DNA of 41,586 nt from the NCBI GenBank assembly GCA_937973635.1, contig CALJJZ010000058.1, forward strand, positions 1-41,586, read 5' to 3'. The notes below the pieces were generated by a model, which saw only the letters and a list, made by a program, of their open reading frames with translations, was not told the DNA's origin and did no database searches. The DNA comes from an uncultured Bacillota bacterium (GTDB taxonomy: Bacteria; Bacillota; Dethiobacteria; DTU022; UBA8154). Made by a program: the position numbers and the translations under genes. Positions 33,071 to 40,618 of this stretch are shown here, one piece after another. Numbering within the stretch: the first letter of the stretch is position 1; each line of letters opens with the position of its first letter.

Positions 33071-33631
33071 TCATTTTTTTCTGCTGAAACCCATGCGCGG
33101 GCCCATTTTCTCTGCGGCCAGGTAGTACATCCCGCTAAAACCAAGCAGTTTCAAGTCCCCGGGGTCATAGCGCCCCCGTTCATCCAGCAGCGCTTCCTCC
33201 ACGAGGAGATTTACCACTTCCGCCAGGAAAAGGTCGTGACTTCCCAGGTTGATGACCTGTTTAACGCAGCACTCCACATTGAGGGGACATTCCACAATGT
33301 AAGGGGCAAACTCAAGGGTCCCTTTTTGAGGGGTAAGGCCAAAACGTTCAAACTTCTGCACCTCCCGCCCGCTGACCATACCGCAGGCATCGGCCACCTC
33401 CACCATATCCGCAGTGGGTATATTGGCCACAAACTCCCCCGTCTCCTTGATTAAAGCATGGGACAGGGGAGCGGGACGGATGGAGATGGAGATCATGGGC
33501 GGGTCGGAGTTAACCACTCCCATCCAGGCGATGGTAATAATATTGGCCTTCCCGTCCCTGCTGGCGCAGGAAACAAGGGCGGAGGGCAGGGGAGCAAGAA
33601 TGGTCTGGGGGCTCAAGGTTTTTTTGGCCAT
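33071..33631 (-). CDS. Flavin reductase family protein (flavoredoxin-like)
   Basis: 186 residues with the FMN-binding split-barrel fold: ALVSCASRDGKANIITIAW (18-36), DPPMISISIRP (43-53) and GEFVANIP (65-72) make the flavin site. Such proteins act as flavin reductases or electron carriers (flavoredoxins) in anaerobes. Start ATG with AAGGTGAG upstream, 28 bases after the methyltransferase gene. Its redox partner is not evident. Confidence 0.87.
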   Translation of the reverse strand: MAKKTLSPQTILAPLPSALVSCASRDGKANIITIAWMGVVNSDPPMISISIRPAPLSHALIKETGEFVANIPTADMVEVADACGMVSGREVQKFERFGLTPQKGTLEFAPYIVECPLNVECCVKQVINLGSHDLFLAEVVNLLVEEALLDERGRYDPGDLKLLGFSGMYYLAAEKMGPRMGFSRKK

Positions 33632-33659
33632 TAAATCTCACCTTCCTTATTTAACTTAC

Positions 33660-34922
33660 TTAAGCTTTGTAGAACAAGGCTATGCGGTTTGTATTTGTTC
33701 CCAAATGATTATTTTTAACGCCCCAAATATTTGATGTTTTAGTAAATTTTTGCAGGTTAATCACGACCCCGGCGCATTTAAAGCCCGCCTCTAAACCTAA
33801 AGGGAGCACGTATTCTTCCAGGCTTATTTTACCGTTTTTCACCTCACCCACCTCGAAGGCCACCCAGCCGCCCGGTCTGGTGAGGCGAAACAATTCATGG
33901 AATACCCGCCCCATGACCGTGGACCACTCCTCTAAAGTTCTGGACATGGTAAGCTGTTTTTCTATCTCTACGGCGTTGATGCCGTTAAACCAGCACCGGA
34001 GCCAGTTGTCCCGGGAATATTGGACGACATCCAGAAACGGGGGCGAGGTAACGGTCAAATGCACCGAGTTGTCCGCAATCTCAGGGGTGTCCCCCGCGTC
34101 TTTCTGTAAAAACATGGCCGTTTTCGCCGCTTCCCTTAGCTTTCCAAGCTCCGTTAAGCTTATGTTTCTGCATAAAGAGCTGGTTTTACGGGCGATGATC
34201 TTCTTGACATCGCGATATTCGGGCTGCTGGTTCCTCTTTTGATTAATTTTAAGTTGCCGTTCCGGAGAGACGGCCTGGTTGGGCGGCAGGGTATATACGG
34301 AGAAAAACCCCGGCGAATGACCCGTCAGGCGGTTCGTAGCCACCATCCTGATCCAGCTGTCCACCTCGTCTTCCTCTCCGCGCGCTTTTTTGCCCTCCAG
34401 GTACTGCTTCAGGGAGACAATCTCCCCTTCTGTCCGGGGATGATAAAACATGGAGAGGTCCAGATCGGCCTTCAGAGCCCTGTCCACGGGTATGGCCTCC
34501 AGCCTCGCCTTAATCTCTTCCTCCTCGGGGACAGCCAGACGCGGAGAGGTCATGATCCGGCTCAAAGGGTTAATATCGTTGGCGATTACTCTCCTCTGCA
34601 AAAGCCCCCCTTCAATTACCGTAGTGCCCCGCCCGCTGAAAGGGTCGTAAACTGTGTCCCCGGGCTCGGTTAAAAGTTGCATAAAAAAGCGGGGGAGCTC
34701 TGCTTTAAAACAGGCACGGTACGCAATCTCATGGATGGAAGAAGCCTGCCTCTGCCTGGAGGTCCAGTATTCATTGATAAACCTGTGTACCGGCACACCC
34801 TTAACTTTAATGGTTTCTACTATGGTTTTCTTATTATGGGAAGGAAATAAAGCAAGGTTGTCCTCGTCCTGGAAAATAAAATCTTTAAAATAATTAAAAA
34901 CCTTTTCTTCCTGGAGTTGCAC
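33660..34922 (-). CDS. Orphan DNA methyltransferase (N4-cytosine/N6-adenine type)
   Basis: 420 residues. AdoMet-binding motif DPFSGRGTT (93-101) and catalytic TSPPF (292-296) identify an amino-methyltransferase; SPP-type motifs are more common in N4-cytosine enzymes. About 190 residues with no recognised domain lie between the two motifs and could include the target-recognition part. GTG start (34920-34922) with AAGGGG about 12 bases upstream. No restriction endonuclease is encoded next to it. The gene is visibly more AT-rich than its neighbours, which suggests acquisition by transfer. It could modify the genome for regulation or protection. Confidence 0.85.
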   Translation of the reverse strand: MQLQEEKVFNYFKDFIFQDEDNLALFPSHNKKTIVETIKVKGVPVHRFINEYWTSRQRQASSIHEIAYRACFKAELPRFFMQLLTEPGDTVYDPFSGRGTTVIEGGLLQRRVIANDINPLSRIMTSPRLAVPEEEEIKARLEAIPVDRALKADLDLSMFYHPRTEGEIVSLKQYLEGKKARGEEDEVDSWIRMVATNRLTGHSPGFFSVYTLPPNQAVSPERQLKINQKRNQQPEYRDVKKIIARKTSSLCRNISLTELGKLREAAKTAMFLQKDAGDTPEIADNSVHLTVTSPPFLDVVQYSRDNWLRCWFNGINAVEIEKQLTMSRTLEEWSTVMGRVFHELFRLTRPGGWVAFEVGEVKNGKISLEEYVLPLGLEAGFKCAGVVINLQKFTKTSNIWGVKNNHLGTNTNRIALFYKA

Positions 34923-35015
34923 CGGCTGCTGCCCCTTTTAAAATTCTTTAAAATTTAATTGGTATAATATTTTCTGGACCACGGGGGCAGATCCTTTTTA
35001 TTTCGGCCAAACTTC

Positions 35016-35048
35016 CCGAAAAACAAAAACCCCCGCAACTAGGGGGTT
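35016..35048 (-). terminator. Terminator of the tRNA-Gly transcript
   Basis: On the minus strand AACCCCC, loop TAGTTGC, GGGGGTT, then TTTGTTTTT. It follows the tRNA 3' end by 11 bases. Confidence 0.85.
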
Positions 35049-35059
35049 GGGTAAACACC

Positions 35060-35133
35060 TGGAGCGGGTGATGGGAATCGAACCCACGCGACTGGCTTGG
35101 AAGGCCAGGGCTCTGCCATTGAGCTACACCCGC
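35060..35133 (-). tRNA. tRNA-Gly (anticodon TCC)
   Basis: Cloverleaf on the minus strand: acceptor GCGGGTG / CACCCGC, D-arm with AGCTCAATGGCAGAGC, anticodon stem CTGGC / GCCAG with loop CTTCCAA (anticodon TCC), T-arm GTGGGTTCGATTCCCAT. The 3' CCA is encoded. It has its own promoter and terminator. Confidence 0.97.
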
Positions 35134-35171
35134 CTGTATGCCCGCCGGCCTTTGCTGCGCCGGCTTTCCCT

Positions 35172-35200
35172 ATTATAACCCCTTTTGCCCCTGCGTGCAA
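35172..35200 (-). promoter_or_regulatory. Promoter of tRNA-Gly, inside the end of the DUF1638 gene
   Basis: Minus strand TTGCAC, 17-base spacer, TATAAT. The hexamers overlap the last codons and stop of the DUF1638 gene. A small GCCGGC...GCCGGC hairpin lies between it and the tRNA. Confidence 0.78.
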
Positions 35201-35877
35201 GTTTCTTTTCCCTTCTCGCCCGGCGCCAGGATATGTTCCAGGGTGACCTCCTCGCCCGCTTCCAGCACCAGAAAATGATGATCCCACGGGCCAAGAAGCA
35301 GCTTCTGGAAATAGGCCGGCGAGCCTTCCACCACAAGGTGCTGCAGGCCCAACCGGGCGGCAAATTCCTCGGCTTTTTTCAGGTATGCCCCCACGGGCCG
35401 GTCTCCCGTGCGGATATAAGCAAGGCGGTGATAGTGGGCCAGGACGGCCCTGAGCATGGCGGTGGCCTTCTCGCTGCCGTATTTCCGGCTGCAGTAATTG
35501 TATTCATGCCAGATACTGTTTTTATGTTCCATCCAGCCTCTGCTAAGGAAGTATGTCCCCGCCTCTTCTGCCAGGGCCTCCCTCCTTTCCGTGGAACCCA
35601 GAAGGAGGGAGATGCAGTCGTCGGCACGGGGGATGACCAGCCTTGCCTGCCTGGCTTTTATGCCCAGCAGAGCCAGACCGCAAAAGCCAAAAGCCAGGAT
35701 AATTACGGCGACGTTGCCGATGCGGTCGATTTCTTCCTGGAGTTTCGCCCTCAGCCGGTCCGGGTGATTATGCAGGCCCGCATCCAGCCACAGCACAGGA
35801 TCGTTAACTCCCGTTAAGTTGAGGGCAAGCATAAGCTCCTCGGAGATAGTTTGACAGGCTAAAATAATTCTACTCAT
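35173..35877 (-). CDS. DUF1638-domain protein
   Basis: 234 residues. Matches DUF1638 by IILACQTISEELM near the start, ILAFGFCGLALLGIKAR (60-76), LVIPRADDCISLLLGS (80-95) and TYFLSRGW (107-114). Members are often encoded near corrinoid methyltransferase systems; none is seen here, and the biochemical role is not established to my knowledge. Cytoplasmic, no membrane span. A weak AAAGGCAG site precedes the ATG, and an extended -10 promoter lies about 65 bases upstream. Its 3' end carries the tRNA promoter, so read-through from it could also feed the tRNA. Confidence 0.82.
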   Translation of the reverse strand: MSRIILACQTISEELMLALNLTGVNDPVLWLDAGLHNHPDRLRAKLQEEIDRIGNVAVIILAFGFCGLALLGIKARQARLVIPRADDCISLLLGSTERREALAEEAGTYFLSRGWMEHKNSIWHEYNYCSRKYGSEKATAMLRAVLAHYHRLAYIRTGDRPVGAYLKKAEEFAARLGLQHLVVEGSPAYFQKLLLGPWDHHFLVLEAGEEVTLEHILAPGEKGKETCTQGQKGL

Positions 35878-35940
35878 GGCGCGGGCTGCCTTTCATTATT
35901 TCTGCATTTCTGCAGGTCAGGTTCTTTTGCTTTTAAGCCC

Positions 35941-35949
35941 ATTATAACA
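35941..35949 (-). promoter_or_regulatory. Extended -10 promoter of the DUF1638 gene
   Basis: Minus-strand TGTTATAAT, no clear -35, with a 5' leader of about 60 bases. Confidence 0.45.
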
Positions 35950-35974
35950 TAAGGGCCCGCCCAAGGGCAGCGTT

Positions 35975-35986
35975 AATTTGCAAATT
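35975..35986. promoter_or_regulatory. Perfect 12-base palindrome in a divergent promoter region
   Basis: AATTTGCAAATT between the divergent DUF1638 and DUF2148 genes. It could be a repressor or activator site for either; chance cannot be excluded in AT-rich DNA. Confidence 0.35.
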
Positions 35987-36089
35987 TTCTTGCAGGTAAG
36001 GGGGAAGGGGGCGAAGAAATATATAAAGAAAGGAACCCTGACCATGCCATACAGGGAAAACAATTCACTTGACTATGGAGGGAACTTAG

Positions 36090-36659
36090 ATGTCAGACCG
36101 TGAGGGGAAGATGGAGGAGGTCCTGACGGCCGTTGCCGGCCTTATGGCCCTGGCCGCCCGCACCGCGCCCAAGGCCAAGGGCAAAGACTACCTGGAGATT
36201 AAAATTTTACAGAAGGAAGAACGGGAGAGACTGGCCGCAGGGATGGTGGCCTACGCACAGCAAAGCGGCAAGAAACATTTTGCCCGGGACGGCGAGAACG
36301 TGCGCCGCTCGGAAGCCGTCCTGCTGGTGGCGCTCCATGCCTCCCAACCGGCGGGCTTAAACTGCGGCGCCTGCGGCTTTGCCCGCTGCAGCGACTTTCA
36401 GGGAGAAACGCTTACGGACGCCGAATTCAGCGGTCCTGCCTGCGCCTGGCGGCTACTGGACCTGGGCATTGCCCTCGGTTCGGCGGCCAAAACCGCTGCT
36501 TTGCATAATGCGGACAACCGCATGATGTACACCATCGGCGCCGTGGCCCGCGCCCTTAAATTGATCGAAGGGAACCTGGCCGTGGGCATACCCCTGGCCG
36601 CCACGGGGAAAAATATCTATTTTGACCGGCCCAGCCTCCAGGATCTGCCCGGGGTGTAA
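36090..36659 (+). CDS. DUF2148 ferredoxin-domain protein
   Basis: 189 residues of a small family with a [4Fe-4S]-type Cys set: C92, C95, C100 (NCGACGFARC) and C118 (GPACAWRLLDLGIALGSA). The C-terminal half has IGAVARALKLI and VGIPLAATGKNIYFDR, typical of DUF2148. Function unknown; it is common in anaerobes. ATG with GGAGGGAA upstream. It is 63 bases before the spermidine-synthase-like gene and may be co-transcribed. Confidence 0.83.
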   Translation: MSDREGKMEEVLTAVAGLMALAARTAPKAKGKDYLEIKILQKEERERLAAGMVAYAQQSGKKHFARDGENVRRSEAVLLVALHASQPAGLNCGACGFARCSDFQGETLTDAEFSGPACAWRLLDLGIALGSAAKTAALHNADNRMMYTIGAVARALKLIEGNLAVGIPLAATGKNIYFDRPSLQDLPGV

Positions 36660-36722
36660 TGCCGGGCTGCAGGAAGCCGGGCTCTATTCCAAGAAGGGAC
36701 TAAGTAAAGGGAGGGGAAACTC

Positions 36723-37508
36723 CTGGGCATCAAATATCTGCCTGCAGAAGTATGGGAACGTGTCACAGGCAACGATGGCGAACTGCAGCTGCAGCGGCGC
36801 GGCAGCGCCTTTGAACTGATCTGTAACGGCATCTTTCTTATGGCCACGTACAACGGGGCCGGTGAACGAGAAATGGTGCGTGCCGTTTTGTCCAAGTGGG
36901 AAAGGCCAAAGCGCCCGGGGCAGGCAAGGGGAGGCGGCGGCAACCATGCCGCGCCGCAGACACAGCAGGCCCAGCCCTTTATCCGCCTGCTGGTGGGAGG
37001 GCTGGGCTTCGGCCTGAGCCTGCAAGAAGCACTGCGCTCCCCCCTGGTGTCGCAGGTGGACCTGGTGGAACTGGAAGAAGCGGTCATACGCTGGAACAGG
37101 GGCGTCCTGCAGGAAATCAACGGCAACGCCCTTGCCGACCCCCGCGTCCGGATATGGCCAAAAGACCTAACACTCTTGCTCCAGGAAACCGCTGCCACCG
37201 CCCCGGCAACGGGGGGACTCTACCACGGGATCGTCCTCGATACGGATAACGGCCCGGAGTGGCTGAGCCGCCCCGCCAACGGCTTCCTCTACGGCGCCGA
37301 GGGGACGGCCCTGTTACACCGGCTCCTTCTGCCGGGAGGCGCACTCTCCGTGTGGTCGGCGTCGCCCGTCCCCTCCTATTACAGCCTGCTGCGCCGGTAC
37401 TTCCCCCTGGTGTGGGAAAGGACCGTGCTGGAAGAAACGGGGCTGACCTCAAACTACTACCTGGCTTTTAAAGGCTGGGGCAAAAAGAAGGGCCAAAACA
37501 GGGGCTGA
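36723..37508 (+). CDS. Spermidine-synthase-like/class I methyltransferase-fold protein, probable CTG start
   Basis: The obvious ATG is at 36840, but the reading frame continues 44 codons upstream to a TAA at 36705-36707 and the upstream codons look real (ELQLQRRGSAFELICNGIFL runs straight into the later sequence as in spermidine synthases). No ATG, GTG or TTG lies in that stretch. GGAGGGG (36710-36716) has ideal spacing, six bases, to CTG at 36723-36725, which I take as the start, giving 261 residues. The Rossmann core shows RLLVGGLGFGLSLQEAL, VDLVELEEAVIRWN and LYHGIVLDTDN; the aminopropyl-transfer residues are not clearly complete, so it may be a related methyltransferase-like protein. Confidence 0.72.
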   Translation: MGIKYLPAEVWERVTGNDGELQLQRRGSAFELICNGIFLMATYNGAGEREMVRAVLSKWERPKRPGQARGGGGNHAAPQTQQAQPFIRLLVGGLGFGLSLQEALRSPLVSQVDLVELEEAVIRWNRGVLQEINGNALADPRVRIWPKDLTLLLQETAATAPATGGLYHGIVLDTDNGPEWLSRPANGFLYGAEGTALLHRLLLPGGALSVWSASPVPSYYSLLRRYFPLVWERTVLEETGLTSNYYLAFKGWGKKKGQNRG

Positions 37509-37521
37509 AATTAAAACAGCA

Positions 37522-37559
37522 CCGGAACCGTCTCCGGCCTAGGTCGGAGACGGTTCCGG
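37522..37559 (-). terminator. Terminator between convergent genes
   Basis: Perfect 15-base stem CCGGAACCGTCTCCG / CGGAGACGGTTCCGG with loop GCCTAGGT. On the minus strand it is followed by TGCTGTTTTAATTT; on the plus strand no T-tract follows. Confidence 0.8.
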
Positions 37560-37560
37560 A

Positions 37561-37607
37561 TCAAGCCAGAGGAACTCCCTGCCAGATCAGGCCAGAGGAG
37601 CCCCCTG
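37561..37607. repeat. Near-tandem duplication at the end of the benzoate-CoA-ligase-like gene
   Basis: TCAAGCCAGAGGAACTCCCTG-type sequence (37561-37581) recurs at 37587-37607 with three changes. On the minus strand both copies encode QG(A/V)PLA plus a stop codon. Confidence 0.6.
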
Positions 37608-39185
37608 TAGGTTGCGGAGCTTATAACGCTGGATTTTGCCGGTAGTGCTTTTAGGTAGCTGCGGGACAAATTCCACCCAGCGGGGGTACTTGTATTTGGC
37701 CAGGCGGTCTAGCACCCATTTTTTGAGCTCTTCGGCCAGGCTTTCAGAAGCAGTGTACCCTTCGCGCAGCACCACATAAGCCTTGGGCTTGATCAGCTCT
37801 TTTTCGTCGGGGTGCCCCACCACTGCGCTCTCCAGCACGGCGTGGTGGCTGTTGAGGCAGTTCTCCACCTCTACGGGCGAGACCCAGATGCCTCCTACCT
37901 TGAGCATATCATCAGCTCGCCCGGCACACCAGTAATAGCCGTCCTCATCAACATAATACTTATCCCCCGTATTTACCCATTCGCCCTGCATAGTCTGGCG
38001 GGTTTTATCCCTTTTGCGCCAATACTGCTGGGCGGCGCTGTCGCCCTTTACCAGCAAGGTGCCGATCTCTCCCCGGGGCACCTCCTGCCCGCTTTCATCC
38101 ACAATCTTCAGGGTGTAGCCGGGCACCGGCTTGCCTGTGGAGCCGGGGCGCACGTCTCCCGGGCGGTTGGAGATAAAAATATGCAGCATCTCCGTTGACC
38201 CGATCCCGTCCAGGATCTCCAGGCCAAAACGGGCTTTAAAACGGTAGAAAAGCTCGGTAGGCAGGGCTTCGCCTCCCGAAACGCAGATACGCACGGAAGA
38301 AAACTCATGTTTGCCGTCCGGGGCAGCGCTCCTCCCCTTCTCCCGCTCCTCTTTCTCCTTGTATTCGAGCAGCTGGCCGTAAAGGGTAGGCACGCCAAAA
38401 AATACGGTGGGGCGGAAACGCTCCAGGCACTGGAAGACGTTTTGCGGCGTGGGAGGACGGGAGTTTAAAACAGAGGCGGCACCCAGCTCCAGGGGGAAAT
38501 ACATGCTGTTGCCCAGGCCATAGGCAAAAAACAGACGCGCCCCAGAATAGATAATGTCATCCTCCCCCAGCCCCAGGACACCCCGGGCGTAATTTTTGGC
38601 GCTGACCACCATATCGTACTGGGAATGGATGGCTCCCTTGGGGGAACCGGTGGAACCGGAGCTGTAGAGCCAGAAGCCCACGTCGTCCCTGGTAGTCAGG
38701 GCCGGCTTAAGGACAGAAGAGGCCTGCCTGTACTTCTGTTTAAAGGGAACCCATGCTCCGCCCTCTTCTGAAACAATGACCATATCCCGCAGGTAATAGA
38801 GGTCCCCTTTGATCTCTGTGATCAGGTGCAGCAGCTCTTCCGAGACAAAAATTACTTTAGCCCTGCTGTCATTGAGGTAATATTCATAATCATCAGGGGT
38901 AAGCATGGTATTGACAGGGATGGGCACCGCCCCGATCTTGGCTGCGCCCCAGAAAGCCGCAAAAAACTGGGGCACATCCAGCATGAGGATCATAATGCGG
39001 TCATCGATACGCACTCCCGTTTCCCGCAGCGCGTTCCCCGTCTTGTTCACCATCTTCTGCAGATCAAGGTAGGTGTAGTTGCGCCGCTCTGTATAGATGG
39101 CGATCTTGTCACCACGGCCCTCCCGCACATTGCGGTCCACAAAATAATCGGCCAAGTTAAACAGGCTATGTTCCGTCTGGTTCAT
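37587..39185 (-). CDS. Benzoate-CoA ligase family acyl-CoA synthetase
   Basis: Activates a carboxylic acid to its CoA thioester with ATP. 532 residues from the ATG at 39183-39185, with AAGGAG 12 bases upstream; an earlier in-frame ATG would add 33 basic residues without such a site. AMP-binding motifs YSSGSTGSPKG near 175-185, SGGEALP, GIGSTEMLHIFISN and the hinge/C-domain with GRADDMLKVGGIWVSP and final PKSTTGKIQR Lys are present. The STEMLHIFISN form is that of the benzoate/4-hydroxybenzoate ligase group rather than acetyl-CoA synthetase. Its neighbours are a GPH-type transporter and malic enzyme. Aromatic acid substrate is plausible but not proven. Confidence 0.9.
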   Translation of the reverse strand: MNQTEHSLFNLADYFVDRNVREGRGDKIAIYTERRNYTYLDLQKMVNKTGNALRETGVRIDDRIMILMLDVPQFFAAFWGAAKIGAVPIPVNTMLTPDDYEYYLNDSRAKVIFVSEELLHLITEIKGDLYYLRDMVIVSEEGGAWVPFKQKYRQASSVLKPALTTRDDVGFWLYSSGSTGSPKGAIHSQYDMVVSAKNYARGVLGLGEDDIIYSGARLFFAYGLGNSMYFPLELGAASVLNSRPPTPQNVFQCLERFRPTVFFGVPTLYGQLLEYKEKEEREKGRSAAPDGKHEFSSVRICVSGGEALPTELFYRFKARFGLEILDGIGSTEMLHIFISNRPGDVRPGSTGKPVPGYTLKIVDESGQEVPRGEIGTLLVKGDSAAQQYWRKRDKTRQTMQGEWVNTGDKYYVDEDGYYWCAGRADDMLKVGGIWVSPVEVENCLNSHHAVLESAVVGHPDEKELIKPKAYVVLREGYTASESLAEELKKWVLDRLAKYKYPRWVEFVPQLPKSTTGKIQRYKLRNLQGAPLA

Positions 39186-39327
39186 CTTTATGGTAAACTC
39201 CTTTTTAAAAATTACCTTTGCCTTATCTTTGATCTTTCGCCGGGCAGGCCTTCCCTTCCTGCCAGAACAAAGCCGCAGTCCCATAATTAAATTGCTTTCT
39301 TCAACTTAAACTTATGCCGGAGATCTT

Positions 39328-40560
39328 TCAGGTCAGAGGATATTTCCTGAAAAGGAGGAGGCCCAGCAGAAGGGAAAATGCCGCCAGGGGAGCAATGAGC
39401 AGCACGCCCAGAGGGTTGGCGTGGCTATAACCAAAAAAATTCAGCAGCAAGCCGAGGCACAAAGAAGATATGCCGATGGTGGCTTTCATGACCATGCCGT
39501 TAAAGGCATAATACATGGCTTCCCGGTACACCCCCGTAAGGCCCGTGTCATAATCGCTGATGTCGGCAATAAGGGCGTTGGGCAGGACAAAGAGGCCCGC
39601 GAGAGGGATCCCGGCCAAGGCGATAACGAGCAGGCCCCTTGCCGGCACATTCAGGCTGCCGGGCCAGTACTCCAGGGTAGAGAAGCCAAGGAGCACGAGC
39701 AGGGCACAGAGCATGAGACAAAGAAAGGTAAATTTTTTGCCTTTTAAAGCAGCCAGATAGGAGACCAAGGGGAAACCGGGCAGGGTCATGGCCAGGGCCA
39801 GGAAAAGGGCCAGGCCCGTTTGGGCTTCGGGCAGGGAGAGGCGGACGGTGACAAGATAAGGCAGGCCGACGATCACGAGATTAAAGGCAAACCAGAAAAA
39901 AACCTGGCCGCCGATAAAAGGCAAAAAAGCGCCGTTTTGCAGCACCACACGCAGCGAATCGACCAGTGAGAAAGGGGGGGCCTCCCGGGCCGCCCCTTTC
40001 TCCCGCACATTAAACACGGGGACAGCAAAGGAGGCCAGCCCGAGGCAGCCCAGGGCCAAGCCCATGGAGGCAAAACCATAGTTGCCGATGAAAAAAGATG
40101 ACCCGGCCGTCCCCGCAATGAGACCCAGGAGATAGGCAAACCCCAGGGACGTGGAAGCGGCAATCCTTTCCCCGGGGCCGGCAATCTCGGGCAAAAGCGC
40201 CAGAAAAGGACAGGTAACTACCGTCAGGCCAAAAAAGAAAAGGTTGAGCAAAAGCAGCAGATAAAGGATGTTTACCGCAGCATAGCCTGCCACGGGCGGG
40301 CGCCAGAGCAGGATAAAAGACAGAGTCAGGGGGATGCTGCCCAGGGCGATAAAAGGCACCCTTCTGCCCCACCTGCTGCGGAAATTATCGCTGAAATTGG
40401 CTACCAGGGGGTCCGTAAAAGCATCAATAATCCTGCTCAGACTCAGGAGCAGCCCAAAGACGGCCACAGGCACATATGCCACCCGTCCCGCATCGGCAGG
40501 GGGGGCGTAAAAATACATGGCCCACATGGCTACCACCTGGGTGAAAAGGGCAATGCCCAT
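39328..40560 (-). CDS. GPH-family (MelB-like) cation symporter
   Basis: 410 residues from the ATG at 40558-40560, about 12 membrane helices. The loop DAFTDPLVANFSDNFRSRWGRRVPFI (region 46-71) is the MelB/GPH signature with conserved Asp and Arg, and ADISDYD near 331-337 is the repeat in the second half. The substrate could be a sugar, glycoside or, as in some homologues near acyl-CoA ligases, a carboxylate. The frame continues upstream with plausible N-terminal residues (SRKKIILYAPGY before this Met), but no ATG, GTG or TTG occurs there, so the real start may be a rare codon such as ATA at 40609-40611, beyond an AAGGA site. Confidence 0.85.
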   Translation of the reverse strand: MGIALFTQVVAMWAMYFYAPPADAGRVAYVPVAVFGLLLSLSRIIDAFTDPLVANFSDNFRSRWGRRVPFIALGSIPLTLSFILLWRPPVAGYAAVNILYLLLLLNLFFFGLTVVTCPFLALLPEIAGPGERIAASTSLGFAYLLGLIAGTAGSSFFIGNYGFASMGLALGCLGLASFAVPVFNVREKGAAREAPPFSLVDSLRVVLQNGAFLPFIGGQVFFWFAFNLVIVGLPYLVTVRLSLPEAQTGLALFLALAMTLPGFPLVSYLAALKGKKFTFLCLMLCALLVLLGFSTLEYWPGSLNVPARGLLVIALAGIPLAGLFVLPNALIADISDYDTGLTGVYREAMYYAFNGMVMKATIGISSLCLGLLLNFFGYSHANPLGVLLIAPLAAFSLLLGLLLFRKYPLT

Positions 40561-40618
40561 ATACCCCGGGGCGTAGAGTATAATTTTTTTCCTGCTGCCT
40601 ATCCAGCTTATTTGTTGC

